From Saccopteryx bilineata (Eukaryota > Chordata > Mammalia > Chiroptera > Emballonuridae), in the NCBI RefSeq assembly GCF_036850765.1, contig NC_089490.1, positions 240,746,442 to 240,810,441 on the forward strand: DNA of 64,000 bases, read 5' to 3'. The position numbers were made by a program, and so were the translations under genes. Shown one piece after another: positions 52,770-64,000 of this stretch. The notes beneath the pieces are model-generated. The model was not told the DNA's origin. It saw only the letters and a list, made by a program, of their open reading frames with translations, and ran no database searches. The first letter of the stretch is position 1, and each line of letters starts with the position of its first letter.

Positions 52770-52775
52770 AATAAA
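52770..52775 (+). terminator. ELF3: ELF3 polyadenylation signal
   Basis: AATAAA about 510 bases after the ELF3 stop, followed by a TTTTTGTAA stretch typical of a downstream element. Confidence 0.85.
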
Positions 52776-52809
52776 GTGCCCTCTGGGCTTTTTGTAACCT
52801 GGTCTTAGC

Positions 52810-55110
52810 TCCCTGTGCACTGACACGTGGACCTCTGGATCGGACTCGGTCAGGAGAGGCAGGGTCTGCGGGTCAAAGGGGAAGGTGGAGGCAGGTGGCA
52901 GGTGTGTGGGGTGGGGACCCAGGAGCCAAGAGGGCTGGGGGCTGGGAGGAGAGGAAATGGGACCCTGTTCAGGACTGGAGAGGGCACACGGCTCCACATC
53001 AGCAGGGACGTGAGTGTAGCAGGCTGGGCTCTGGCCGGTGTCTGTGAGAGCTTGGAAGTCACATCTGGCCTCGGCGTTCCAGCCACACTGGCTGCGAGCT
53101 CAGTGATAAGGATCCCACGGTGTCACCTGACGTGGAGTCAGACTAACAGTCTTGTGGAGGAAACAAGCAAAATGGAGATGAGACGTGACGAGAAGGCTGG
53201 GAGGGGATGGCCTGGTGGAAGCCTCGTGCACCCCAGGGCCCCATGTCATCCCACCTGAGAAGAGACAAGGGACTTGTCATGCCCACGTCACAGAGGCAGA
53301 AGGTGAGCTCAGTGTGCCAGGGACAGGGTGGAGGCCATGCAGGCTGCACCTCGGGCCTCCCACACATCCCCAGGGACCGCTCCAGGGCTCAGCCCTCGTG
53401 ACCTAATGCTCAGAAGGTCCCTGACGATGTCACTCCCTCTGCACGGTGACAGTGCCTCTAGGTTGCATGAGGGACACTTCCCTGCATGCAGGGTTCCTTG
53501 CTAAGAATGGCTTCCCGTGGAAAGTTCCTGAAGTTTGAGGCATCAGTTTCCATAGAGCCCACCGTAAACCCATTTTGGGAAGTCAGAACTGCTGCTTAGT
53601 CATTTTAGAAATACCAGAGCATTCGCTGGAGGGATATGGGAAAGGAAGGGCTCTGAGGGGAACCTGTGTGTGTGTGTGTCTGTATGTCTGTAGCAGGGGT
53701 GGGGGGGCTTGCGCTGCAGAAACAGGATCAGGCAGGACAGTGGGGAAGCTGGCTGGACAGAGCAGTGGCGTCATGGAAGACCCTAGAGTCCCCTGCAGCC
53801 ATTGGGAACTTGTGTCCCTCTAACATGTGCAGGTGGCCCCAGGGGTGATGGGTGAGAAGGGCACAGGGCTTTGCCCCAGACACACCCGGGGGGCTCCTTC
53901 GGCAAGATGGCCTGGTAGAACCATCATCCCATGGAACCCCACCTGCTGGCACTGGGCTGAGTTGTGCAAACGCGTCATAGTGGGGACCCTGCAGAGGTCA
54001 TCCTTGTGGCCAAGACTGGAGGAAGTTCCTCAGGTACGCAGGGACCCAGGGCACAGCCACTCTGCCCACCTCCATCTCATGTCTTCTGTTTTAAGGGCAC
54101 CTGCTGTGAGGCCGGGCAGTGCACAGGAGAGGTAGGGCCAGCCCCTTTGTTGGCGGCCAAAGGCAGGTGCCACCCAGCCCCCCCACTCCGACCTTTGTCC
54201 TGTTTCGGTTTATGAGGCGATTTCTCCTCATCCCATTATCGCACTCTGTCGGCACCACAGCCTTCTGAGGAGATGGGGCTGGGCCAAGGTCACTGGCTGG
54301 ATGAAGAGGGGACCAGACTCTGGGCTCCAGGTGGGAGCCGAGGGGCAGCGCCCTGCTGTGGTTCCGTGAGGGTTGACGGGGGGGGGGGGGGGGGGGGGGG
54401 GCACCTGGGCAGCCCTGGGAAGGGCAAGAGGGGTCCTTGGCGCCCCCTACAGGGACATGCTTCTTGCCTATGATGTCTTTGCCCAACGTTGCTCTCCACC
54501 TTCTTGTCCCCCAGAACCCTGCAGAGCCAGGCACACACCCTGGGGCTGGCCTTTCTCACCCCATCCTGGGTGCCCTCTGTCAGGTGTCGGCCACCCTCAC
54601 TCCCAAGTGTTCCCAGCTCAGGAGCCAATGCAGGGTGGCCCCCAGCGGCCCCTGTGCCAGGCGGCCTCTCCCTGGGTGTGGCCAGGCTGTTTCGATCCTG
54701 CCCTCAGCATCTGGTCACCTCTTATCTGCTGCTGTAGGATCAGGGAGCCGCTTGGCAGGTCAGAAGGAGGTCACCCCTCCCCAGTCTGGGTGTGCCTGCC
54801 CGCCGGCCTCCCGGACCTGACCGTTCCCGGATTCTCCCCTGGCCCGGCCCTCCACCCAATTCAGGGGAAACTCGCCTCACCTGCTCTCCTGGGTGAGGAC
54901 GGTCAAGGGGTTGTGCTTGTGTGCGTTTATTTCAACCCACCTCTTTATTCCACTTGCCTGCTTACACAGCCTTCTCCCGGACCAGCTGTCCGTGTCCCTG
55001 GTCCCTGGGCAAGGACGGGGCTCCCTTGTCTCAGCCCCCACCCAGCACCTGGCACAGAGCGGGCGCTTGATAAGTATTTGCTAAACAGCCTGTGACTCTG
55101 TCCTGGCCAC
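52810..55110. other. Downstream of ELF3, no gene recognised
   Basis: GC-rich, mostly unique-looking sequence. It holds a TG microsatellite near 53667-53680 and a long G run near 54379-54401. No family-supported exon was found on either strand. Confidence 0.5.
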
Positions 55111-55121
55111 CACCTCCCCTA

Positions 55122-55197
55122 TGCACACACACACATACACACATATCACACACACATACACAATCACATATATCACAGTCTCTCTCACACACACAGC
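55122..55197. repeat. Imperfect CA microsatellite
   Basis: CACACA runs broken by ATA and ATC steps over about 75 bases. Confidence 0.85.
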
Positions 55198-56415
55198 CTC
55201 CTCCTCCACAGGCCGCTGGCCCCAGCCCTTTATTGACTCTGCTCATCTCCTTCCTGGGGCCCAACTGATCCCCATGAAGTGTTTGCCGGCCCTCTCCTAC
55301 TGCCAGGACTGGTTGTGTGAATGTGAATTGCAGGACACAGTGCAAAACAAAACTCCCCTCTGTCCTGTCCTCCTGTGCCCCCTCCTCTCCCTCTCTTCCT
55401 CTCTCCTTTCCCCTCCTTGCGCCCCCCCCCCCCGTCTCGGCCTGCTACGTGCAGGGATGGGCCAGGGCAGCAGCCGCAATTAGCCCAGCTCAGCCACCCG
55501 TTACTGGAACCTTCGTGTCAACTCTGGAGCCCGTCCAAAAAGCCCCGCCCAGTACCGGGCATGACTCAGCCTCATCTGCCCCTTCCACACCTGCCACCCA
55601 GGTGCCCCATGGTTGGGGAAAGTCCCAGCATCCTTTGTCTGCCCTCCTCTACCTGATACATCTGCAAAGCATGCTGGGATCCAGGGCTGGTCCCTGCTGG
55701 TTTTCAGCCTAGAGGGGGAAGCTGCAGGCTGGCGACAGCTGGGTTCGGGGACACTGAGTCTCGAAGGAGTATGGCCTGACAGGCCAGCCACTCTGACCTC
55801 AGGAGGCACGGACCTGCATACATCAAGCTGACAACTGAGTAAGTCCAGAGCTGGGAGGACACGAAGGAGTCTAGGTGTGCGTCAGGAGACCCCTTCTCAA
55901 GAATAATCCAACACATTGTTTAACAGCCTTAAACAGTACCTGGGCCTTTTTACATAGCAATTCCACATCTGAGAAACTTTCCCAAAGAAAATTATAGGAT
56001 AGGGGCCTAAAGGCCCCCATGCTGGCACTCTTGGTGTAGGGGTGCACAATGCAGACAAGCAGCAGCCCCTGGTGATAGGAACTGCAGCAGAAGCTCTGCT
56101 GGCAGCTGAGGGGCCCTCAACTGATGCTGTGTATACTGTAGAGTCACCCCCGATACATTGTTACCTGGGGGAGAAAGTAGCTTCGCTGCCTTCCTGGTGC
56201 ACAGATGATCCAGCTGCTCTCAGACGTTAGTGGTGACCACTGGGCAGCATCATGAAAAATAGCACCCTATTTTTTAGGGGGGAAACATAGATGGTGTTTC
56301 TATTACCAGGAAAAAAAACTAACCCATTTCCCATTTTGGAAAAAAAAAAAAAGGGTAGCAACATGATTAGAAAACACTCTGTTTATCTCCCGTAATTTCT
56401 TTAAAAAATGCCTGC

Positions 56416-56703
56416 AGGGGCTCGCCAGCTCAAGCATGGGGTAGGGTGGGGGTGTCGCTGGCTTGAGTGTGGGATCATCTACATGATCCCATGGTCGCTG
56501 GCTTGAGCCCAAAGGTTGCTGGCTTGAGCAAGGGGTCACTGGCTCAGGTGGAGCCCCCCATGGTCAAGGCATGTGTGAGAAAGCAATCCATAAACAACTA
56601 AAGTGATGCAACTATGAGTTGATGCTTCTTCTTTCCTCTTTTCTCCCTTTCTCTCTCTCATAAAAATAAAATAATAAATATATAAATAAATGAATAAATA
56701 AAG
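56416..56703 (+). mobile_element. Diverged type C SINE, 5'-truncated
   Basis: It contains the type C body GGTCGCTGGCTTGAGCCCAA, GGTTGCTGGCTTGAGCAAGG and GTGTGAGAAAGCAATCCATA, with an AAATAAATG-type tail. The head is lost. Confidence 0.8.
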
Positions 56704-57377
56704 TCTGCACGGTGTCTCTTTCAGTCACTCAGAGGCAAGAATTATTCCTTTCAGTCTGGTGAGAAGCCTTTGGCTCTGAGAGAGGAAGACCCTGTTCTAA
56801 GATTCATAGTCAATTAGGGCATTTGTTGATCTATTCCTCCTTTCCTTGGCTGCGGCAGGTCTCCTGAGGAGCCTGCTGAAACCATTCATCGTGTCTTTTA
56901 GTTCCGAGCTGCTCTGCTCCGTGGCTTGGACAGTGCTGTCCCTCTGCTGACACGCCCCCTCTGTTTCAGCAGGTCCTTCACCTTCTCCATGATCACCTTG
57001 AACTTGAACATGTGGGTTCCTGTGGATCTGGTTCTGTTGGTTACTTTGTTTCTTGACAGTAGGATGTTTTTTGTTTATTTGATTTTGTGTGTGTGTCTTG
57101 TAATTTTTTATTAAATGCGGGACATCTGTGTGGAACAGTAAAGATTGAGATAAGAAGTACAGGTGGCTGGAAATGGGTATGCTTCCTCTGCTTGGCTGTC
57201 GGTGCATGCGTGTGCATGGGGTGGGGAGGCCTGGAGTTAGCCCGGTCAGAGCTTAGTCCAGGTCAGGCTTTGCTGTGCTCTGGTTGTTGCTGTCTGGCTT
57301 TGTGTTTCCCCAGTATCACTAGCTGCTGGGTTTTCTCCATGCTCCTGCTCTCTCGCCTTTGGTCCTCCTCCTTGTGC

Positions 57378-57414
57378 CCTGAGCCCTGTGCCCTGAGCCC
57401 TGTGCCCTGTGCCC
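57378..57414. repeat. Short minisatellite
   Basis: Five near copies of GCCCTG(A/T)(G) in tandem (GCCCTGAGCCCTGTGCCCTG and on). Confidence 0.85.
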
Positions 57415-57689
57415 AGATGGGCTCTCTCTCACTCTCCTCCCTCCCCCAGAGACAGACTGTGGCTGCTTGTTACTCGGTGCTTGCTAGCCTGGTGGCTCAG
57501 GATGACAGGTCCGGAGGGTTCTATGACCCTGACCCAGGCTCTGTCTTAGGCAGGGTGTGTGCCTGGGTCTTAGAGTGGGGATATTTTAACAGCCACAGGC
57601 CTCTTTCCTGTGACTCCTTTCTGCCTGAGTCTGCGGCTGGTCCTGTGTGGGGCAGAGCTCCTGCTGTCCTCCAGCCTGCAGACCTGCAG

Positions 57690-57915
57690 CACAGAGTATC
57701 TCGGCCCCCTCCCCATGATCCACATTGGGGCTGGGTCACACTCTGTGATGGCGGCTGTCCCAGGCATCGCAGATGCTCTGTGGCATCTCCGGCCTCTGCC
57801 CACCAAATGTCCAGAACACATCCCTCCCCTTGTGGGGACAACCAAATATGTCTCTAGACATCCACAGATGTCCCCTGAAGGGCAAAACTTCCTGCCCCCA
57901 GAACCACTGCTCTAA
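57690..57915 (-). repeat. MER20-like hAT-Charlie MITE, antisense
   Basis: It reads GGGGCTGTCC-type sequence, then CATCTCCGGCCTCTGCCCAC, GACAACCAAATATGTCTCTA, TGTCCCCTGAAGGGCAAAAC and the end GAACCACTGC. This is the order in the reverse complement of MER20. Confidence 0.7.
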
Positions 57916-58601
57916 CAGGGGCCTGGGCCTATAACTGCTTCCTGCCCAACTGCAGGGGCAACAGCTTTTTCTTCCCCTGCCTCTGCTGCACTCATGGGGC
58001 CGCAGAATGGGCTGCACCTGCCCCCACAGCTGAAAGTCCTTCCCACGTCCTCCGCCTTTCCTGCTTCTTCTGGGGGAAGGTCTAGGTGTGGCTTCCTGCC
58101 TTCCATTGGCAGGGCCTTCTCCCACTCCAAGGGAGGCTCTCTCCAATCTCCCTTCTGGGCCCCTGTGAGGTCTGTGGGGAGGAGTCCACAAGGGCCGCCA
58201 GGACCCTCTCCTGTCCTGCTACCCCTCACTCAGCCTCCGAGGATTTGTTAAAAACAGCAGCACAAGGCTTCTCGCCTGCTTAGCTGGCCCTTCTCCCCGT
58301 ATTCTGAGTCAGGTGAGTCTCCATGTCCCAGCTCTCCTCCAAAGGGCCTGGCTTTCCTTCCTGGGGGTCTAGGTCACCTGGCTGCTCTGTCAGCCCAGCT
58401 CTCTGACGGGTTCAAGACAAGTTGTGATTTTGTAGTTTATTTGATGTTTCTGTTATTCGGTGGGAGCGATGCCCTGCCCCCAGCCTGTTGCATGGGTGCA
58501 CATTAGGTCTCCGGGGGCTTCTAGACCTCTCAGATAGTCGTAAGAAAATAATCTTCTTGTCCCACCCCCAACATGCATTTAATTCTGCCCATAATTTTTG
58601 T

Positions 58602-58963
58602 TTTGTATTTTTCTAAAGTTAGAAGCAGAGAGGCAGTCAGAGAGACTCCTGCATGCGCCCGACCGGGATCTACCCAGCATGCCCACCAGGGGTGATGCTC
58701 TGCCCATCTGGGACATTGCTATGCTGCAATCTGAGCCATTCTAGTGCCTGAGGCAGATGCCATGGAGCCATCCTCAGCGCCCCGGCCAACTTCGCTCCAA
58801 TGGAGCCTTGGCTGTGGGAGGGGAAGAGAGAGATAGAGAGAAAGAAGAGGGGGAAGTGTGGAGAAGCAGATGGGCGCTTCTCCTGTGTGCCCTGGCTGGG
58901 AATCGAATTTGGGACTTCCACACGCTGGGCCAATGCTCTACTGCTGAGCCAACCAGCCAGGGC
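58602..58963 (-). mobile_element. Type A tRNA-derived SINE
   Basis: Antisense copy ending GAGCCAACCAGCCAGGGC, flanked by TGCCCATAATTTT(T)GTTT. The CTCF-like core is mutated. Confidence 0.93.
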
Positions 58964-59870
58964 TTGCCCATAATTTTGTTTGTTGATGGTTTCTTCTCTG
59001 GGTGTCCAGAAATGTCATTTTTCAGGGTTGTGGTGAACTTGCTTGTTGGTGTAAAAATAATCATTGCAGCATTTTTTCCTCCTGGAAAATAATAAAATAC
59101 TGGAAACAAATTAAAAACAAATAATTCCCTTCATGGAGAGGTTCTCTTATGCCAGGTGTCACAGTATTTCACAGGGGCAGATGCTGAGCCTCACAGCCCC
59201 CTGCTCAGGCCAATCTGTAACGTCCATGTTTTATTGGTGAGAAAAAACCAGAGCCCAGAGGACAGAGGCCCTGTGGCTCCGGGTTTCAGAACTGGTACAT
59301 TCTGAAATCAGAATTCAATGTTTGGCCTTGTAAGAAATACCTGTTTCTGACCCAACAGTTCAACGTTGAGGAATGCATTTTAAGCACATGATCAGAAATG
59401 TATACAAAGATGCGTCCACAAGGAGGTTCCTGGAGTCTTGATAATGTCCTGGGGAGGGGGGATTTGTTAGCGAAGGCGTCCTGCGGGTCCAGGGAAACTG
59501 GAATCACTAAGGAGGACGTATGCATATTAAATGACGTGAGGTGTGGCTTGTGAAATGAGGGGGCTGGTTCCACAGCAGGATAGACGTGTGTCTCAATACT
59601 GGATGTTACTTGCAGGAATGACTAGTGGTGTGTGTGCACGCAGAAAACGTCCTGCAAAAAATGTGGCAAGGAAGGCCATCTTTGGGTGGTGGGATCAGGC
59701 TGTGGTCTGTTTTCATGCCTTTCTGTGTGGCCCAAACATTTCTTTGACAATGAGCCCACGTTGCTCATAGAACAACAACAACAAAAAGAAGAAGACAAAT
59801 GCTTCTTTTTCCATTTTGAGAAAGACACATTAGTCATTTGAAAAAAGTGAGACAAACATTGCGTCTAAGG

Positions 59871-60258
59871 CAGGGGTCTCAAACTCAACTCAGCATGTGG
59901 GCCGCAGAGCAAGATCATAGCCCGTTCGGCGGGCCGCACTAGGTCTACAAAAGGCAACTGTTACGCAACACTTTTCTCACTGCAGTTGAAAACAAAAAAA
60001 AATCAGTACAACAAGCACAATCGTACATGCAGTTTACTCAGTGTCACAAAACGACCAGAAACTGTAGTTCGCATCACAACTGCTGTTAACTAAGCTAATA
60101 TCTAGCTAGGATGCTAGAGAAATGAAAAATACAAGTAGGCCCCTAAGCCTACTTAATTTTATCCAAAATATTTTGAACTTCGTGGATTAGTCTGCGGGCC
60201 GCACAAAATTGTTCGGCGGGCCACATGCGGCCCACGGGCCACGAGTTTGAGACCCCTG
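59871..60258. mobile_element. hAT-like MITE
   Basis: A 388-base element with ends CAGGGGTCTCAAACTCAACT and GAGTTTGAGACCCCTG, and a perfect 8-base duplication GTCTAAGG at 59863-59870 and 60259-60266. Inner sub-terminal copies of CGGGCCGCA repeat on both sides. There is no transposase. Confidence 0.93.
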
Positions 60259-60269
60259 GTCTAAGGTAT

Positions 60270-62215
60270 GGGATGCATTAACCAAAGTATGAGTCACCTC
60301 CGCAGAACCTGGGACGATCTCTGTGCCCAGCATCATTGGTATGAGGGCTCTCCCCTTGGGAACTCCTGTCAATGAGCAGACATTGACCACACATTGGAAT
60401 TAATTATGCAAGGAAAGTGTTTGCTGATTCTGAAACCAGAAAGCAGAGCACAGACTCTGGCACCTGGTGTGGGAGGGGTTGGGGAAGAGATGGGTGTCAT
60501 CTGGGCAGGAGGAGCATCAGTATAAAGGTGAAGAGGCAGGAACTAACCCCATTTGTCCAGAGGACAGTGAGGAATCGGCTGGGACTGGACCTCACCATTC
60601 CAGGCAGAGGCAACAAAGGAAGCTGACAGGTTGAGAGGCCATGAAATGCTCTGTGGAGTCCCAAGGGGGACGGCCACCGCTGAGGGGGTTAGGGTGCTTG
60701 TAACGGGGTGCCAGAGCCAGGGCTGCTTTCTGGGAATACCCCGCAGATGAGTGGGTGGGACAGTCCTGAGGACGAGGCCACGTGCCAGAGGGCTGTATGA
60801 TTCCCAGGAAGGAAGTTTCCAGGTGATTTGGCCCCAGCCGCCATCTAACTGCCGCTGTAGGAGAGACCCCCATGTGGGGGCCACCAATCTGAACCCAGGG
60901 AACCCTAAGAACCATGGACAATAATAAGACGTGACATTGTTAAATCACTAGCTGTGGGATAGAGCAGGGGTGTGGTCCTGCCATGAAGACAGATAGGCAG
61001 CACCCCTGAAACACGGGGCATGGGCTTCAGGACCACGTGGTGGGTAGCTGGTGACAGGATGCTGAGGAGACTGTCCACGAAAGTCGACAGGGTCTTAAAG
61101 GAACTGTCACTGAAGACACCGGAGTCCTGGAGGCTCTGTCTATGGGACGTAAAGAGAGGGAGAGGAACAGCAGCGGCAGCTGCAGGGGTATGGGAAATAG
61201 AAAATGCACCTAGTGAGGGAGCGAATGCAGCCACCTTGTGCTTTGTGGAGACCTCAGTGGCTGTAGGTGTCACCTTTGACCTCACTGGTGACCTCTGCCC
61301 AGGCCATGGGCCCTCCGCTCTATCAAGGGGAGAAGCTGGCACCTTAGGCTGGCTGTGAACCAGCTGGTCACGGGCTTTGCTCTCTGAGACCTGACTGGGA
61401 CCGGGGATTGCAGGGACAGGTATGAAAGCAGAGGGAGGATGGGGAGGGTGCAGGATGCCAGGCTGGAGGACAGGTCCAAGGGCAGGACACCTGGGGTCAG
61501 CAGGCATGGTGGCCTGGAGGCTCAGTACTGGGTCCTCAGTCCTTTAGTGCTGGGCACTGGATGCCGGGGGCAGGGGCTTCTGGCTCTACTCCTTGGCTTC
61601 CTGTGCAGACAGTGTGGCAGAAACACAATGCTAAAAGCATAGAAAGCCACCCACATTTATAAAGGGGTCCCCTCCATGATTGGTCCTGCCCTGAGTGTGA
61701 CTTCCCCTACTGACTCAGATCCCTGAGATGTGGGTCAGCCAGCCATAGGCTCCCAGTGGCTGCTGGGACGTATCTGGGTCAGCAGTAGTCTGAAGTCTCT
61801 GGTGCCTTTGCTCGGGCCCTGCCCAGTCGGACAGGTAGGAGAAAATGGCAGCAGGAGGCTTGGCGAGGGGCCAGGACACTGGCTGACAGAGCCACCTTGC
61901 CCATCAGGTGCTCACCAAGGGGATGGTCAGCCCTGCACCAAGGGTAGAGCCGGGAGTCCAAAGTCTCCCGGGAGCCCAGAGACACCTGCTTGCTCTTGGG
62001 GGAGGAGCTTACACTTGACCCCGCCTACCCCTTCATCTTCTGTAGACAGGACAGGACTCCTGCATCTTGGGCGACTTGGAGCTCTGGGCCTGTTCTCTGC
62101 TCCTCCCCCCCACAACTGTGTGGGGTTTCTCGTTAGTCACTTGGTCTACTGCGTCATCCGCAGATCCTCTACATGGTGATTTATTCTAATGTGCTCAATG
62201 CCACTGAACTGTGCA
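60270..62215. other. Intergenic sequence, no gene recognised
   Basis: Open frames on both strands are present but lack family similarity and consistent splice signals. The 3' end (62160-62215) reads like an old L1 tail (GAACTGTGCACTTAAAAATG). Confidence 0.4.
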
Positions 62216-62231
62216 CTTAAAAATGGTGAAA

Positions 62232-62538
62232 ATGCGATTCCCGGCCAGGGCACACAGGAGAAGCGCCCATCTGCTTCTCCACCCCTCCCCCTCTCCTTCC
62301 TCTCTGTCTCTCTCTTCCCCTCCTGCAGCCAAGGCTCCATTGGAGCAAAGATGGCCCGGGTGCTGGGGATGGCTCCAAGGCCTCTGCCTCAGGTGCTAGA
62401 GTGGCTCTGGATGCAACAGAGCATCTCCCCCTAGTGGGCATGCCGGGTGGATCCTGGTCAGGTGCATGCGGGAGTCTGTCTGACTGCCTCCCTGTTCCAA
62501 CTTCAGAAAAATACAAAAAATAATAAATAAATAAATAA
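62232..62538 (+). mobile_element. Type A SINE truncated at its B box
   Basis: A sense copy that begins at CGATTCCCGGCCAGGGC, so the first 60 bases or so of the tRNA head are missing. It is flanked by AAAAATGGTGAAAATG on both sides. The target duplication shows the truncation happened at insertion, not later. Confidence 0.92.
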
Positions 62539-62639
62539 AATCTTTTAAAAAATGGTGAAAATGGTAAATTTGATTTATATATATTGTACCACAATTTGAA
62601 AAAAAAGAAAGAAAACTAATAGTTAACCTTTAATAGTAA

Positions 62640-63770
62640 TATATTAATATTATGTAATATGGATAGTCTCCTACCCCAGCAGCCTCAGAGGCCCAGGTGA
62701 CCCTAAGTCAGTGCCTGGCTGTCCTGCTCTCAGAACCCTGCCCACAGAGCCCCTCCAGGACCCTGCCTGGTGACCACCCCCACTTTGCCAGGGAGGCCGC
62801 TGCCTTGGAGACCCTTCCCACCCCTCTATTATATCCTTTCCTCGGAGCCCTCTACAATCTAATTGTCCGTGGTCCCTCTCCCAGGAGGAGTGCGTGAGCA
62901 GGCAGGGTCTTTGTTCACTGATAAGTCTGGCCCCTGTTATTGGTGCAGAGCAGGCAGAGCTACTGAAATTTGCAGAACGCATAAATTCCTCAGGTCTCCT
63001 GTGGCCCAAGGACTCATAAGCATCTTAAATGCATTCACTCTGAGAGGCAGGGAGGTTCCCAGGTGACTGTGGCTGAAGCCCTTGGATACCCTGGGCCTTC
63101 TGTCCTCCACCTTCCCTCAGCTCCTTGGAAAAGAAAAGGAAACCTAAAAACCTAAAGTACCTCCTCTCCTGTGAGCAGGCACAGGCCACACTCTGGCCAA
63201 TGACTAAGCACCTGTCCCTGTCTAACTGTCTTGGCCATCCGTTGAGCCAGGGGACCTCACCTGGGGCTGAGACTGTGGCTGGGAGGGAGGAGAGATGAGC
63301 CAGGCAGCCCCAGGAGAGCTGAAAGGGGGGCCATGGTAGGGTACAAATGAGACAGCTTGTGGCAATGTGTGCTGCACCTCGGTGAGCAGATCCTGGCCCC
63401 TGGAAGCTAGCTCCCAGGGTATTCTGTGAGCAGCTCGGACTGAGGAGGTGCAGACAAAGGCCCAGCTACCTTTGTCCTCCACCTGCCCCTTGTCCTCTGT
63501 TTACATCCTTCCTTCCCGTAAGGGAGTTGGGCGCTGGGCCCTGGTGGCTCTGAGCCAGGCACACCTGCCAAACAGGTTGGGCAGAGCCTTGGGGGGTGGG
63601 GAGCAGGTGATTCTGGCCCTTGGGGAGCAAGTGCTGGTCCTTCTGTGCCAGGCAGCAGAAGAGGCAATGCCTTCAGGGGGCCAGCAGGCTGGGGAGTGAT
63701 GTCCCAGTTGCCAGAGGCAGGTGGGCCAAGGCTCCTTGTCCTCAGGAGGCCTTTCCTGGCGGGAGACTAA
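62640..63770. other. Intergenic sequence, nothing recognised
   Basis: Mostly unique-looking sequence with no coding block or clear repeat. Confidence 0.45.
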
Positions 63771-63781
63771 GGTCTAGGCCG

Positions 63782-63973
63782 TAGGGGTCCCCAAACTTTT
63801 TACACAAGGGGCCAGTTTACTGTCCCTCAGTCGGTTGGAGGGCCGCCACATACAGTGCTCCTCTCACTGACCACCAATGAAAGAGGTGCCCCTTCTGGAA
63901 GTGCGGTGGGGGGCCGGATAAGTGGCCTCAGGGGGCCACATGCGGCCCGCAGGCCGTAGTTTGGGGATGCCTG
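63782..63973. mobile_element. hAT-like MITE
   Basis: Ends TAGGGGTCCCCAAACTTTTT and TAGTTTGGGGATGCCTG are imperfect inverted repeats. The interior has CAGTTTACTGTCCCTCAG and GGCCACATGCGGCCCGCAGG. The flanking 8 bases are only partly alike (CTAGGCCG / CTAGGGAG, with a one-base shift). Confidence 0.75.
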
Positions 63974-64000
63974 GCTAGGGAGAGACACGGAAGGGTAGGT

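Noticed and set aside
54373..55095. 240-residue frame starting in a poly-Gly run
   Set aside because: It begins in a homopolymer G tract and lacks similarity and splice context.
56797..57207. 136-residue minus-strand frame with Lys/Asn/Gln-rich start
   Set aside because: Low-complexity A/T-rich sequence in old repeat-like DNA, with no recognisable domain.
52810..64000. A further gene downstream of ELF3, such as GPR37L1 or an antisense ELF3 RNA
   Set aside because: No seven-transmembrane coding exon or other conserved block is seen. A non-coding RNA cannot be supported from sequence alone.

Overview
This is a mammalian nuclear genome window, almost certainly from a bat (Chiroptera). Four syntenic genes appear in the order LMOD1 (-), TIMM17A (+), RNPEP (+), ELF3 (+), the order known from human chromosome 1q32.1. 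More than thirty tRNA-derived SINE insertions, some of Ves-like type, and several short hAT-like and mariner-like DNA transposons with clear target-site duplications (TSDs) point to a bat. The genus cannot be told from the sequence alone, and the family names used for the SINEs are inferences.

Layout. 1-3224 holds the first coding exon of LMOD1 on the minus strand, with part of its intron 1. Its presumed promoter lies to the right and contains two near-CArG elements. 3.6-13.3 kb is intergenic: SINEs, a GA microsatellite and a fold-back hAT-like element packed with three SINEs. 13.3-24.65 kb is TIMM17A, complete in six coding exons (171 aa). 24.65-30.4 kb is intergenic, with old L1 sequence broken up by SINEs and one hAT-like element. 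30.5-44.35 kb is RNPEP, complete in eleven exons (638 aa). 44.35-47.85 kb is the short RNPEP-ELF3 spacer, with a mariner-like MITE and overlapping CTCF-like motifs. 47.85-52.8 kb is ELF3, with one non-coding and eight coding exons (372 aa). 52.8-64 kb holds no gene that I can recognise, only repeats.

The genes do not form a pathway. LMOD1 is a smooth-muscle actin nucleator, TIMM17A a subunit of the mitochondrial inner-membrane presequence translocase, RNPEP a zinc aminopeptidase and ELF3 an epithelial ETS transcription factor. All splice sites proposed are GT-AG, and the reading frames join without a stop.

Four SINE types recur and are labelled here by their tRNA-like heads. Type A starts near GGCCCTGGCCGGTTGGCTCAG and is about 370 bp. 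Type B starts near CCTGACCTGTGGTGGCGCAG and is about 170 bp. Type C starts near CCTGACCAGGCGGTGGCGCAG and is about 330 bp. Type D is an older Ves-like element. The most interesting non-genic signals are a CTCF-like core carried by type A SINEs, repeated insertion of SINEs at the same target sequence, 3'-truncated U6 and U2 snRNA retrocopies with 14-bp TSDs, and the SINE-stuffed palindromic hAT-like element.
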